Assembly (NCBI GenBank): GCA_963969495.1
Contig: OZ018318.1
Span: 176,006,294 to 176,070,293, forward strand
Source of the DNA: Ceratothoa steindachneri
Lineage: Eukaryota; Arthropoda; Malacostraca; Isopoda; Cymothoidae
Reading direction: 5' to 3'
DNA length: 64,000 nt
Shown: in pieces, positions 24,408 through 37,299 of the stretch
Layout of the letters: every line of letters begins with the position of its first letter
Position numbering within the stretch: the first letter of the stretch is position 1
Program-made: the position numbers and the translations under genes
Notes under the pieces: generated by a model
Seen by the model: only the letters and a program-made list of their open reading frames with translations
Database searches by the model: none
Told to the model about the DNA's origin: nothing

Positions 24408-24478
24408 ATCATCATCATCATAATCAATAAACATCATCAATAATCCTCATCATCATCAATAATCATCATCATCACTAC
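24408..24478. repeat. (ATC)n-like interrupted trinucleotide repeat
   Basis: Runs of atcatcatc separated by aataa-type interruptions. Confidence 0.85.
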
Positions 24479-24599
24479 TAACTATTATTTAAGAAGGGGA
24501 TTTTAGGGAGGATTTGAATAATGATTTCATCTTAGTTTGGTTATGACTTATATTTATTTATCAAAGTTATTTCTAATAATTCTCTAATAAGATAAAAAA

Positions 24600-25250
24600 A
24601 AGGTGAATTTCAAAAATAAATATAAGCATCGAAACTGTGTAAATTGTTAAAACCCAAAGATTTACAAGTGGTGAAGTTCAGAAAATTTATTTTTATATAT
24701 CTTCTTCTATAACTATATTTTAGCAACGTGATATTTTGAAAGGGTGGAAATTTAGTTTAGAGTTCGTTTTTAAAATTATTATAATTGGCGAAGTTCAGAA
24801 AATTTAAAAAAATTTAACCATTGCTGCTTTTTTTTAGATTTTAAATTTTAATCTTAGTAGTGAAGCGAAAGCTGCCCCAGTAGGGGAGAATGGCGAAGCC
24901 ATTGACCGGTAACTCTCTATTTTTAGAACAGGATATCTTGGAAAGAAGTGAAAAATAGTATAATTTTTTTTGGCCGGCTTAATAAAAGACGGTATTTTTT
25001 TTCTGTTTTCCAATTCCAGATATTATTCTTAGTATTATTATAATCGGTGAAGTTCATAAAATAATAACCATGGTTGCTTTTTTATTTGTTTTTTTTGTAC
25101 ATTCGAAATTTTTATATAAGTTATTTCTAAAATAGATTTTGAATTTTGATCTTTAGTTGGAGGTTTTATCTACTTGCATCTACGAACGAGTAGAGTTAAA
25201 TGAGAAGTGCTGAAGCGGCTCCTTTTTCCCTCAAAAAAATATTTTCAGAA
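24600..25250. repeat. Degenerate repeats sharing gaagttcagaaaattta
   Basis: The motif occurs near 24672, 24788 and, altered, 25047. Each copy is followed by A/T-rich sequence. Spacing is irregular, so this is a weak ancient array. Confidence 0.4.
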
Positions 25251-25259
25251 CGGGAATTT

Positions 25260-25925
25260 TGGGATGAGTTTAATACAAAGAAATGCATGAGGAGAAGAGA
25301 AAATTAAGAGTATGATAATAAAAAGAAAACGAAGTTGATGATGACGAGAAGAACTAGAATAAGTAAAGATTAAAGAGAAGAGAAGAAAGATGAGAAAAAG
25401 AAGAAGAGGAGGGGTAGAAGGAAAAGTTTAAGAAAAGGAGAAGGATAAGAAGAAGAATAGGTAAAGAACAATAGACCAAAGAAGAAAAGGAAGATGAAGC
25501 GAATAGAGAAGAGGGACGAGTAGGAGAAGTAGAGAAGAAAAAGCATATAATTAATAGGAGGAAGAGAAGAAAATATTGAAGAGCAGAATAAGAAAAAAAA
25601 TCTAAGGATAAAAATAAGAAAAATGAAGATTTAAGAAGGAAAGGAATAGGGGATGGTTGAGAGAGAAAAGAAATGAAAGTAGTAAGAGGAGGGGAAGAAG
25701 ATCAAAAGAAGAGGAAGAGAAATGAAAGAGTAAAATTGAAGGGAATGTAAGAGAATAAGTAGGAGACGGAGGAGAAGAATATGAGAAGGAGGAGGTGAAG
25801 GAGTGATCGAAAAGATGAGGAGAATAAGATCAGGAGAATAATGATAATAAGAAGAATAAGAAAAAAATTGAAAAGTTCCCGGTTGTTAAAAGAAAGAAAC
25901 GGTTTTAAGAAAGAAATTCGGAATT
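25260..25925. repeat. Long degenerate polypurine tract
   Basis: Over ~650 bp the plus strand is almost all A and G with few pyrimidines, built from irregular gaagaaga and aggagaag blocks. It has no coding signature. The strand bias is extreme next to flanking DNA. Confidence 0.85.
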
Positions 25926-28774
25926 AATCAATTTTTGTTTGTTGTGATATTAATTAACAAATAAAGTATTTATTATATTTAATTTTTCTTTCCTTTTTCT
26001 TTAAAAGTGATTCAATCGGCGTTGAAACGAAACTAAAAAATGCATAATAAAATGGCATTGAAAAATCGCTTTCAAATGCCAAATAGGCCGGAGGGCATGA
26101 AGCAAATCCATCGCTTGTTCTTTTCATACTTACGTTTGGTGGTCTTATATTGCGTTTGACATTGCCACGATAATAAGCCTATGAGTTTCGATTTTGAACA
26201 GTGTAACTTATTTTCCAGTTTTTGTCTCTTAGATTTCGTTCCCTTATGCAAATTTTAATGATATTCTTCATCCACTGCACCTGCTGTGATCTATTGGGCG
26301 CTCGTTGTTTAACGAGACTCTTTCGCGATTTATGTTGATGCGAAGCTGCTGAAAATATTTCAATATATCGTGGACCTTTTCTAAGTTGAAATTTTCATTT
26401 CAATTTAAAACTCCGAAGTGGGTGGGTAAAAGATCAAAATTGTAGATCAGGTTTTAATTGAGATAAATAGGATTATTTATATTAAATCTTAGAATGTCTG
26501 GATCACATTCCCAAGTCTTTGGCCTAATTGTATTCTTAGTACTAAATTCTCTAAGTTTGTTAAGCTTAAGGAAAGCATATTATGTTTTCTTATTGATTCA
26601 CTTAAATTTTGTTTGAGTAAGTTCTTTATAAAATGTAGAAATCGGTTACTTGCGTTTGCAACCGTTTCACTTTTGTTCACTTAGACTCACAGAAAATAAT
26701 AAATAGACTTGAAGTCACTATTTATTTTCTCTTGATTGGTGTAAGATGTCGTAATCAAACATTCTTTTGAGGATTAGCTAAATTTCATTCCAATATTCCT
26801 TCTTGTTTTATAAACGCAAACATTGTGAGAGATAAGAAGGCGAATTGCAAGTAATAACAAATTTAAGTAGAAACATTAAAGACTTTGGCCAAAAAAATGT
26901 TTCATAAGAAAGACCGGAGGAAGGTTTAAATTCTTGGAAATTCTTGTTTCCTCTTTCCTCTGGACATTTCTGCATACAATTTGCCTCTTGCGGAAGAGTG
27001 TGTGTCTCCTGGAGTTTCTCTGAAGCATGCGAGATGGATTAGAATTTAGTGACTCACTAAGCACTCAAGTTTAAATATCGATATTACAGCAATAGTTAGT
27101 CAACTTCGCAAAGCATAGTGTCGCTCTTTTAGGAGTATAAATTTGGTCTGTAGGTGTGAATTAGTTCTTTGGTGTGAAGAACTACATTCCTCTTTACGTC
27201 TCTAATGAAGTGAAACTGGCATCTTGCACTCGCAACCTCATACTCCTGCTGCGTTCATTACAATTTAACTGATAATATTACGAATGTATTATCAAAGGAA
27301 TTACCAATGGTCGATAAATAATTCCTTTCTTAGATATCATTTTAGGAAGAGGTCATTTTAAATCTCATCCAACCATTCTCCAGAAATTACTATCACAATC
27401 ATAGAAACGAACGAGATTCATTTAATTCTGGATAAATTAATGATAAGCTCAATAGCGAGAACAGAAAATAGAATATTTCCCCCAAGGAAAAAACTTTGGG
27501 GGATAAGAGATACTATTGATACAAAGTAAGCGATATGCAAGGATACAGATTGTTGTAAAAAAATTAAAAGATCCGTTCATTTTAGCTGTCGTTTTAACAT
27601 AAAGGCCAATACTCTTTACGAAATGACTACAAATTAAGGAATAATAGAAGGAAAGAAGTCTTTTGAAAAGCATCAATAAGGTGAATGGAAGTGCGGGGAG
27701 TAAAGAGCGTCTATTAGCAAAAGGATCATTCAAAATTGTGGCTGCAAAGTTTTTTACAGCAATGTTACCTATGCAGAAGAGAAAACTATTAGGAACAAGC
27801 AGTAAGGGGCTGAGTGTCTATTTAATCGTTTCAATTTATACAAAATCGCCCTCACAATAAATCTGGTATTCTCTTTCTTCCTTCTCTCGGTATAAGTGAT
27901 ACTCTCTATTTTCTTTCCCCGCTCCACGAATATAATGATAATCAGAAATGAATAAGACATAATCTCTCTCTCTCTCTCAACCTCGCTCTTTCACTCTACC
28001 TTTCCCTTACGCTATCTTATTCAGGCCTTCTTTCGTCGTTATCCTGCTCTCATCTTTTCTATCTACTCTTGTCATCCGACATTATGTGTATTTCTTAATA
28101 TTTATTATAATTTTTAGCTTAACTTCATAACTATTGCGTTTTCGATATCGTTATAAGTAGTATCATTTGTAAAAATTTCCTAAAAATATGTAATATGATT
28201 CTCTTCTCTTCATTCATTTCATACAAGTTACCCTATTAACCCTATCCCAATTTACGAGACAATATATGGAACATGGCGAGGAAGTGTTTGCAATTTCTCT
28301 GAGTTTCAGGTGTGTCAAGCAATTTACTTTTGCCACACTCTCCAGCGAATCTAGGCCTCAGAATAGATGGCCCTATTTTCGATTCTAAGGGAATAATGAT
28401 AATAAAGATTGTAACATAAATTCCCTAGTGTCAGTGTATTTGCCTAATCAACCTCTTTTAGACAGACAAATACTACATAGACACATACCGATAATTATGT
28501 TCTACCATTATTTTCTGTTATCTATAAATGAACGAATTAATATGTATCATTAAACAATCACTAGCAAAAGACTTTATGATGTCCACTGCTATGAACAATA
28601 GCGCTCTTATCACCTTTCCATCTGAGGGAAAAGCAAAAGCTTAGAGGCTTTGCATAGTAAATAATAAAAGCCACATGGCCTAACAAAAAATAAAAGGAGA
28701 GATTCAGTAGGACACTCCCCCCCATAGCTGGTAAACGATTGATGAGTCCATTAAGAGGCGAGATTGAAATTTAA
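25926..28774. other. Unassigned AT-rich DNA
   Basis: No gene recognised. A (TC)n run lies at 27965-27979. Open stretches at 26489-26680 and 27449-27733 (minus) have no motifs. Confidence 0.45.
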
Positions 28775-29050
28775 ATTACAAGTAAAAGAAGAGAAAAAGA
28801 AGACAATGAGAATAGAGAATACAAGGGAAGATAATAAAGAGATATGTTAGTATTATAAGGAGGGAAGAGGATAAAATAAATAGAAAATGATATAAATAAA
28901 TTAAACTTAATAATAAAAAAAATAATCATATAAAGAAGAAAGATAATCAAGAAAGGAATATGAGAGGAGGAAAAATATAAATGGCAAGAAGAAAATATTG
29001 CTGAAAAGAGTATTGAAGTAAAAAGGAAATACTAAAAAGTGGAATTTGCT
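28775..29050. repeat. Second polypurine-rich tract
   Basis: Plus strand dominated by A and G (gaagagaaaaagaagacaatg, agggaagaggataaa). Shorter and more A-rich than 25260-25925. Confidence 0.65.
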
Positions 29051-29489
29051 AAAAGCAATAAAAAATCGGAGGACAAAATTTTAGTGAAAATAGAAATTCG
29101 TTAAAATATTGCCCTGAAATAAACTAATAAAGTAATCCCGAAAAAGTAAGCCAAACAATCAAATAAATAATCAGACGGTTTTTCTTAGTTGCGATCGAAC
29201 AAAAATATTTTGAAATTAACATTTCAACCTTTACTAGACGACTTATATATCCATTTTTTTAAAATTAATTAGTTAAAAAAGTTGCATTTTCAGAACTAAC
29301 AGGTTCTTGACACTCATTTTGTCGCTTAAATTTCTGCTATAATTTTTTGGCGAGGAAATGGTTAGGTATAGCCTGGAGAAAGGAGTTATCAAGCTCTGGT
29401 GAGGGGAGGGCTCCGCCTGGCCCCTGCGCCGGAACGTACGACCTACTAAAATAAAAAAAAAACGCAAAAAAAACACCAACTAGTTAAAT

Positions 29490-32400
29490 AAAAGGGATAA
29501 GGCCGGCCTCCCCCCAAAAGTCTATAAGTCCACCAGTCAATGTGCACGAACTCGTCTCCAGTACAAGGGACAGGAGGTAGCGACTCCGCCCATTTTGGTA
29601 CCTGGACAGCTAACGTGCACTAAAATCGCCAACACTGGGACATTCAACAAGAATGAGCCGAAAAAATCTGAGGGAGAAAGCAGTCTTCTCAGTAGGGCGC
29701 TGGCGAGGGCTCCATCAAATGGCTGTGCGTCCTGCAAGTGTGTTCCATTTGGAGACGAGAGAAAGTAACCTGAAGCCTTCGCAGCATTGGGGAGTAGTTC
29801 CATGGGAACAATCGCAGCGCAATAGCGAGCAACTTTAAATTCCCTTCGACCGTCTCCCATCGTTTTTGCCAAGTAGTCCGAAGTGATGCCCGTATCCCTG
29901 TCATTTAGTCGGTGTGGGAAGAGCGAACGCAGGTCCGGTCGTAAAGTCCTCGCGAACTCTTTGTACTCTCATCGGCGCGCTCATTTTCTGTACTTCATAC
30001 ATGTCTAGGAACCCAGCAGATTATAATCTCGACTTGCCAAAACCATGGCGACATGGATATCACGAACCAGGAGATGCGAAGATTCCAATGCCCAGAAAGC
30101 AATCAGGGCGCCTTGTGAGTCACTATAGATCACAATCAGGTCTCCGACCTGGGATCGTTGCGTAATCTCCCGTACTGAGTGCTGTATTGCCACCAGCTCG
30201 GACGTGAAGACAGACCCAGTGCCTGGCAGAGCCCCGCTGACTTCAAACTGAGGGGATACGGCATGGAAGCCGACCCACTCTTGGGACTTGCAGCCTTCCT
30301 TATACACTGACACGGTTCCAGCATGACACAAGGTGTGCTCCAAAAAGGTTGAACTCAATACTCCCGACGCCGTAAAAGCTTTATGAGCAGAGGCGTGGAA
30401 ACAAATAGACAAAGGTGGTAGCGTCCAGGGTGACGTCTTAGGCTGATCAGGGGCCCCACCGGCCCGAGAGCTATACCTAGCTCTCTAAGGAGTTTCCTAG
30501 GGTATTATTGGCGTCTCTTCAGGCTTAAGAGCCGTTGAAATCAGATGCGAATGCAGTGAAAGCTGTTGGCGACTGAAGGAGGCGCCGAGCTCGCGCGTAT
30601 AGGCTAATACTGAACTATGCACGGCGCAGAGTGAGTGGTATCTCCCAAGCATCGTCTACTAGGCTCTGAATGGGGTAGGTCCGGAAGGCCTTGGTTGCCA
30701 GGTGAAGTCCAGTATGGTGGATCGAATCCACTTTGCACAAACAAGCTCAGCTGTGGCTGCATAAAACTTGCATTCATAGGTAAGCTTTGAACCAATAAAG
30801 GAACGATAAAAAAGTAAAGCAGTAGCCTTATCAGAGCCCTAAGCGCTGAACATCAAGGAACGAAGATATTTATGGCGCGGGTACAAGAACCCCTAAAGCT
30901 GCAAATATAAGCCTCCCAGGTGAGAAGTTAGTCAAATACAGGACCAAGGAAACGGAGCGATTCAACCACTTCCAGGCGTACTCCATTAAAAAACAAGTCT
31001 TGGTTGGGGTGGAGCCGTGTATGGCGGCAGAAGGTCATCACCTTAGTCTGTCTTAGCCAAAGAAAACCGAAACCTGTGCGCTTTGGCATAGCAAGAGACG
31101 CGGTTCAATGCTCGTTGTAGTTGACCCTCCAGAGTTTGCATCTGGGCCGCGCCAAAAGAGATCGAAAGGTCGACCACGTAGGGCGTAGCGAGAACATCTT
31201 TTGGCATCACCAAGGTGATGCCGTTAATGCTTAGGGCAAAGAGTGTGACACTGAGGACACTTCCATGCGGGGAACCATCTTCCTGCTTCATTGGGCTGAA
31301 ATCGACGATCTCGCAAAAATTCAGATATAAACATTAAGAGGCGTTCCCTCACCCACATCGTGTGGAGATTCTCCATAATACCGTATAGCCATGCAGGATC
31401 ATAGGCCTCATTAAGATCAAAAACACCGTGGCGTGGTGCTGCCTACGAAGGAAGGACTCGCAGATAACATTTTTCAGTTGGAGCAGAGCATCCGACAAGG
31501 AGTGGAACTTGGGAACGGTGCACTGTGCAGAAGACAGATGGCCTCTGCTGTCGGGAATAAAAGGCTAATATAACATTTACCAATTTATCCATTAACTTGC
31601 ACACCCAAGAGGTTAGTGTGATTGGGCGAAAACAGGCCGGATTAGAGTGAACTATGCCCGGTTTGCGAAAGGCAAACACAGTAGCGATTTGCCAGTAATC
31701 CGAGAGGTAGACCCTCCACCCAGATCCTGTTAAACAGATCTAACAGAAAAGCCATCACTCACTCACCCAGCTGTCGAAGCATGACGTACGGGACATCGTC
31801 CGGAGATGTGCATTGTCCGCGCATAAAGCAAGAGCGTAACGCATCTCACTCGGTGTAAACCTGTCGTTGAAGGGTTCTGCGCCTTTGAAGGTGAAGTCCG
31901 GTCGGTGGCCTCTCGCGATATCACAACTTGCATTGAATGATGGCGGAGCAGCATCCCGGCTAAACAATGCAGAAAAGATGTTGCGAAGGATTCTGCCACT
32001 GATGCCGGGTTGGAGATTGTGGTCCTATTTTCTTGAAAAACGGGAGGAGAGTCCTGCGAGAACTTGCCCCGAATCTTTTTGACCCGCCTCCACACCTCTG
32101 ATATAGGGGTCTCCCCAATAAGTAAAGAGCGCGTATGCCCACCAAGAAGAGCGGCGAGCGTGCTTCGAAATATACTGGAACCTACTTCTAGCCCGACGAA
32201 ATTCACCGACAGTGAAATCGTTCGGGGGGCGCTTATAGCGCATGTAGGCATAACGCTTCTGCTTAAGGGCCGTCTCACACTCTGCTGACCACCACGAGAG
32301 TGTTCGGCGGAAAAAAACGGCCAAACCTTCTAGGAATAGTAGCTAAGCCCGCGGGGATGCGGTTGCCGTAGTATAACTCAACGGCCTCATCCACCGACTT

Positions 32401-33125
32401 AAACTACTCGACTGAGATCGGGAATTCAGTCATTTCTTGAAATGTAGGCCACAGCGCCCACGCCAAGCCCCACCGGAGCGGGCTCTCGGGCGTCAGTGGC
32501 CAGAACATGATATTTAAAATAGAAAATAATCACTATCATGAGGTTATCGACAACTCCTCTATCCAAATCAGTCTGTGCATCCGGAGAGCACAAGGATAGA
32601 TCGAGGCAGGAAAATGAAGCGGTTCTCGGGCAGTGATGCGTAAACTCATCCACATTTAGGACACCCATCACAAGCTTGTCAATCAGGTCGGCATTGCTTG
32701 ACCCCGGGGATTGAGAGAGTAGTCACCTCAGATGGGGTGTCTACCATTTATATCTCTGTGCAAGTGAAAGGGTCTCGGCAACCGTGGCACGACGGGGTGA
32801 AAGTTCTCCAGGGCGAAATCGGCTGACGGTGGAATATACGCGGAAATAACACTATACCTCTCATTAAGGGGGAGCTGCACAGCTACTGCCTGAAAGGAAG
32901 TATCTAAAGCGAAGAGAAGATCAGGGACATCATGCTGGGTGTAAATCACACATCCTTCCGCCCGGCCACCATCCCGTGGTGGTGGCTCGCAAACCCACTT
33001 ATACCCCGGGAGGGTGGGCAAGGGGCATAGGCCCAGCATGGTCTCCTGTAAAAAGATAGCTAACGTGCAACGGGAGGAGACGAGCCTTCGCAGCTCCTTC
33101 CATTTGGCCCGGAGTCCTCGGCAAT
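29490..33125 (-). pseudogene. LINE ORF2: endonuclease, reverse transcriptase, RNase H; broken
   Basis: Endonuclease (33125-32430): NCRGLRAKWKELRRLV, then FLQETMLGLCPLP with the catalytic Glu, SVISAYIPPSADF and HRDINGRHPI; the usual GDFN is RDIN. RT (about 32330-30950): TLSWWSAECETALKQKRYAY, RPITLTSWVCKLMDKLV, QEDGSPHGSVLSVTLFALS. The catalytic box is Tyr-Val-Val-Asp (31180-31169), with the first Asp changed to Val. RNase H (30412-30005): VSVYKEGCKSQEWVGF, with the first Asp changed to Glu (30296-30298), then SVFTSELVAIQHSVREI and IYSDSQGALIAF. A Cys-containing tail follows to about 29500. Enzymes of target-primed reverse transcription; inactive here through stops, shifts and lost catalytic residues. 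Confidence 0.88.
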
Positions 33126-33129
33126 TTCT

Positions 33130-34484
33130 TTAAAGGAATATGCCGTCCAGGTCTATCTCAGGGAGGAGATTCGGAGCCCCTCTTCGAAGAGAAAGACGCT
33201 CACGGGAATGGCCGTACACTTCCCAGAGGCAGCACCCGGAGCGCAGTTGGCCGAACAATGCGCTGAAGGCGCTGCCGCCTTCGATGAATTATAGGGGGGG
33301 GGGAGCTCGCAATGCGTATCTTTTCCTCACTCTGCCTCGAACCTCAGGAGGGCGGGGCGGCTTTGGAGGCGGAGGGTCCTCTTTCCGGGCATCCACCGTC
33401 TTCGATCCAACCAACCAACCACTGGGCGTGGGCGAAGGAGCTTATGCTCTTTTGTTGCTGTCCTTATTCCATGAGACAGCTCTAGGAACCCCGGAAGATG
33501 GCCTGGCGACCAACTTGATGGTACTGCCTCCTGTAAGTAACGACTCGGTGGAGGCGCATGTCCTTCTCACTTTACTGGAAATGGTCACGGTGGGGGAAGA
33601 GGGGAGGAGCCCTGGTTTAAGCCGGGTTTGGGTGTAGACCCTTTGTGCCGCCAGATTTACCAGAGGAGCGCTCTGAGTTTGTAGAATCCACACAGGGTTC
33701 CGAATGGGCGCGGAAACGATCGTACTCCAGGCCTAAGCCTGGAGAGGCCAGGAGCAGAGTGTCTCTTTTTAACCCTAGGCATGGGATGTCCTAGGTAGCG
33801 CCGGGCGCGCCATGACCAAGTCCTTAGCCTCGCAAAATGGGAGAGGATCCTGAGCCTGAACGGCCAAGATTTTCTTCTCAAGGAGATACGCACTACATTG
33901 CTTCGAAGAAGCGGGTTGCGGCTCTCCGCAATTTACACACGTCTGCAGCCTTGGAGAAACTTTCCCCAGTTTCGGGTAACCCCGAACGTGACGAACAGTG
34001 TAGAGGTGGGTATAGAGGCTCCTCCCTGTTTTCTCATCACACGCTCGACCTTTACCGCCCCATGGTCGGCCAGCTCTAAGGTGATGTCCTCTATGGAGTA
34101 ATCCACAAATTTGCTCGCATAAACTTCTTTCTTGAAGTTCCTTGTAGAGTGCGGCATTACACTCACAGGCGTGCTATCGAGTGTCCGAAGGGCATTAATT
34201 ATTGCCGCCTCGGAGGGATTCGACGCATTCTCCAAAAGGCTCCCGCTCGAGAAACGGATCACCTTCGGCTCTCTAGCAATCACACTAGCTAAGGCTAGCC
34301 TCTGGTGAATTATGTTGTCCTTAGCCAACATGCTACCATCAATAGAGCTAATAACCAGGAAGCGCCTGAACTCAGCGGGCTCGAAAACGCCGGGTGTTCT
34401 CTGAATAAGGGGCCCAGAAGTAATCGGGGCTCTGCTCTGCTCACTAGCTCTTTTTGTCTTAGGCAGGGGCTCTGCATTCAAGGT
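33130..34484 (-). pseudogene. LINE ORF1 (RNA-binding gag-like protein), broken
   Basis: A 182-codon open stretch at 34481-33933 includes SEAAIINALRTLDSTP, YASKFVDYSIEDITLELADH and GAVKVERVMRKQGGA, then STLFVTFGVT. This resembles the folded RNA-binding domain of arthropod I/Jockey ORF1 proteins. Downstream (33900-33140) the frame is lost. Cys-His knuckles are expected there by family knowledge, but I could not confirm them. It would coat the element RNA in the cytoplasm. ORF2 follows directly on the same strand. Confidence 0.7.
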
Positions 34485-34900
34485 GGGAGAGGGGCCACCC
34501 GTGGTGCCCGGTGACGTGGCAGCCCTTCAGCCTGGCGGCTACCTTAGGCACAACGTAAAAAAAATAGATAGTGAGGAAAGAAGGAAAAGGGATGTGAGGA
34601 AGTTATGGATGGGGATAAAGCAGGTTGTTAAAAGCGGGCACTTCCAAACCGGAGCTGACGGGTTAGGGAACATTGCCCCCTCCCGCTTCAGCCCTGATCC
34701 GAGATAGTTGGCTGAGAAGAAGGTCAGCATCTACCCTGTGAAAATAGAGGCCGAGCAGAGAAAACGGTGGGAGAGCTTTTAGGTTAAGTGAGGAAGTAGT
34801 GGAGAAATACAGGTTGTATATAAGAAGAAGAGGCAAAGCCGGGGTTGGACGGGGTGTTCAGTCCCGTCAGCACGGCGGCAAGAAAGGCAAATCGCCGTGC

Positions 34901-36380
34901 CCCTTACTGTGTTATATTTTCAATGCCCAGAGGTTCTGACAATTATATGATATGGGTAAAAACAGAACTCTCTACTCTACTTTTATAGGCCAGCTGCCCT
35001 ATGATGGTCTTAGGTCGATAAATTGACCTGAGAGTCGGCGAATTAGATCCCACTCCTTCCTTAGTGTTGAAGAGGATCAGAGAAAATGGGAACAACCAAT
35101 ACCGACTTATTTCTGGATGACCCATTTTCAGTATGGAACGCAATTTTAGATCTCTTCCTCGCATATGTATTCGGAATCGTCATAAAACCGTAGAGTACCT
35201 TCAAATTGCATGGAGAGAGGGTATTAGGTTGATGAATCATTCAATAAAGTAGCTATTAAACTGTTTGTAAAAAGTCTCAAGTCATGTAGAAGCCCCCAGA
35301 AGCCACTGACAACCAGTGTAGTTAAATCTTTCGCGAAACTTAGCTATTGCCCAGTAAACGTACTACTAGTGGTTACTAGTGATTCTGCTAATTTCCTGCA
35401 CGGAGCTTCAACACCACTTTACTTCTACTATTTATCAACATTTTCCCCCGCTTTTTTTTCATTATCTTTCGAGCTGAGATTCCACTTTGTTTTTCATTTA
35501 CAATATGATATTTTTAATTAAAATTTTAAATGAATGCAATTAAACTTCATTGTAAGCATCCTCGCAATAGGCAAGGTTAACCTGACCGTTTCCGTAGGAT
35601 AATTCTTTTGACCAAAATGGAAGTTTTAAAATGGACAGCATGATAGATTGCAGAGCATCTGGAAAAATAATGATATAAAAACTATCTATTTGGAAGTGAG
35701 GAAAAAAGAATAAATTTGATGGAAACCATCAGCTTTTATGGTTGGGTATATTCTCTCCGGTGTAGTATAGAGAATATGCGTGGCAAATTAGTCGCAAGAA
35801 TTTTTAAGAAATCACTAAATGTATTATAGAAAATCAATACTGCCATAGGGCCGCCATCACCAATGAGATGGAGCCAAATCACCGCACACTCTTGTAAAAT
35901 TGATGCTAATCTTCAGAAAGAGAAGAAAATAACTCATTGAAACTAATGGAGAAAATTTAAATGGAGTAAACTTTTTAAACAGAAATATTTTAAAATAAAC
36001 TTGTAACTATATTAATTTTTTCCTGAATTGAAAAAGAAGCTAACATTATTGAAAAATAAACCCTGATTTTTAAGCCGTAGATTTACTTTCAGCTGTCGAG
36101 ATATAAATGAATTTATAGCCAAAACTTTCACTTTGTTGTTCTTTTTAAGATATTATCTTGCTTTTTTTTCTAGGTTTTAATTCATTTTTTATTTTGAGTT
36201 TGACACTATTTAAATTGAGTAAATTTTAGCCTATTTAGTTAATATGCCTTTTTTGATTTTTGCATAAAATAATTAGAATTTGTAAAAGAGAGCGAACCAA
36301 GAGAAAAAGTGCATTAGTGTGTATTTCAGAATTTTGCCTACTCTTGATATGCTAATTGTTATCCACGCCAAGAATTTGAA
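34901..36380. other. Unassigned DNA
   Basis: AT-rich, no gene or known repeat recognised between the LINE and the transposase relic. Confidence 0.45.
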
Positions 36381-36389
36381 CCCGAATAC

Positions 36390-37290
36390 CTCTGAGTCCT
36401 TAGATGTGGATCTGATGAAAGTGCAGACGATCCAAAACCATTGGATGCTGAATGTTGTGATTACAAAGGTACATCAGCGCGGAAACCTCTCTTAAAATTA
36501 TTTAACAAGAAGAGAAGTTCAAACTGGTCGCGAACACCCAGGAAATCACTAAAAACTATCTGAGAGGGACACTATTTTCGATAGCCGATGATTAGGCAGT
36601 GAAAGTCTATGATCAGGCAGTTATGTCAAGATAACTTTCGCTACTAATTATACACTATGAGAAATAGTTAGCTCTTGGAGAACAATTGGAAGGAACGTGC
36701 TGAAAAGGATGTAAACTATTTGCCGCATCTCCTTAAGCCTGATATGAGTTGGTTTTTCTCCGAATAGGAGAATTTCGGCCAGGATAAGGTGCTGAACTCA
36801 CAAAACAATCACTGGCTTACTATGTATACCAAAGAGATACTAAGAGTTTTGATAACCAAGTTCCAGGTTTACATCATGTTATTTGGTATGGTCAGTAGCG
36901 AGAGCCAGGTTATATCCCTGGTTATATTCCCAGAGGGAATAAAAGGAAATCTGCAGCATTACAAAGAGTGACAGGAATATTTGAAGTTCTTCTGCATCCA
37001 GTAACTTAAAGTTGGAATTATCTACTTGAGACACCATGACTCTATACCCAGTTTTGTCTTTTAGACAACCTTTTGGATTACATACTCATAAATCTTAAAA
37101 TTTGGCCTTTTACATTTCAAAGTGCAACTACCTCGGCTATTATGTGTTGAGAAAAGCTGACAGAGAAGTAACAAGAGCCTGTGGAGCACCAAGGTGGAAC
37201 ATACGTTCAGCATCACCAAAAGTTAACAACCACTTAAACAAGGAAAGAGTCGAGAAATCCTGCCAAATTTGCACAATTGGTATGTATGTA
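36390..37290 (+). pseudogene. mariner-like transposase relic
   Basis: Plus-strand pieces in shifting frames: ENNWKERAEKDVNYLPHLLK, then WFFSE, a stop and ENFGQDKVLNSQNNHW. MLFGMVSSESQVISLVIFPE follows, then KCNYLGYYVLRKADREVTR and LNKERVEKSCQ. The order matches a mariner-like transposase family common in marine invertebrates, whose canonical motifs are FSDEKNF and a late CNPLDYYVW-type block. The first catalytic Asp is Glu (36762-36764) followed by a stop. The last is Gly (37135-37137). The middle part with the second Asp is lost. Terminal repeats were not found. Confidence 0.78.
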
Positions 37291-37299
37291 CAGTACATC

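Larger units (their letters stand above)
29270..34900 (-). mobile_element. Nearly full-length I-group LINE (ORF1; EN, RT, RNase H)
   Basis: Minus-strand non-LTR retrotransposon about 5.6 kb long. Its GC content is clearly higher than its surroundings. In transcript order: a 5' leader (about 34900-34490), ORF1, then ORF2 with an apurinic-type endonuclease, reverse transcriptase, RNase H and a C-terminal Cys-rich part. Presence of RNase H places it in the I group (I, Nimb, Outcast, LOA and related) rather than plain Jockey or RTE. All frames are broken. The exact ends and target duplication were not resolved. Confidence 0.88.

Noticed and set aside
33140..33637. 165-codon plus-strand frame with Gly-rich stretch
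   Set aside because: Antisense to the GC-rich LINE between ORF1 and ORF2, with no independent motif.
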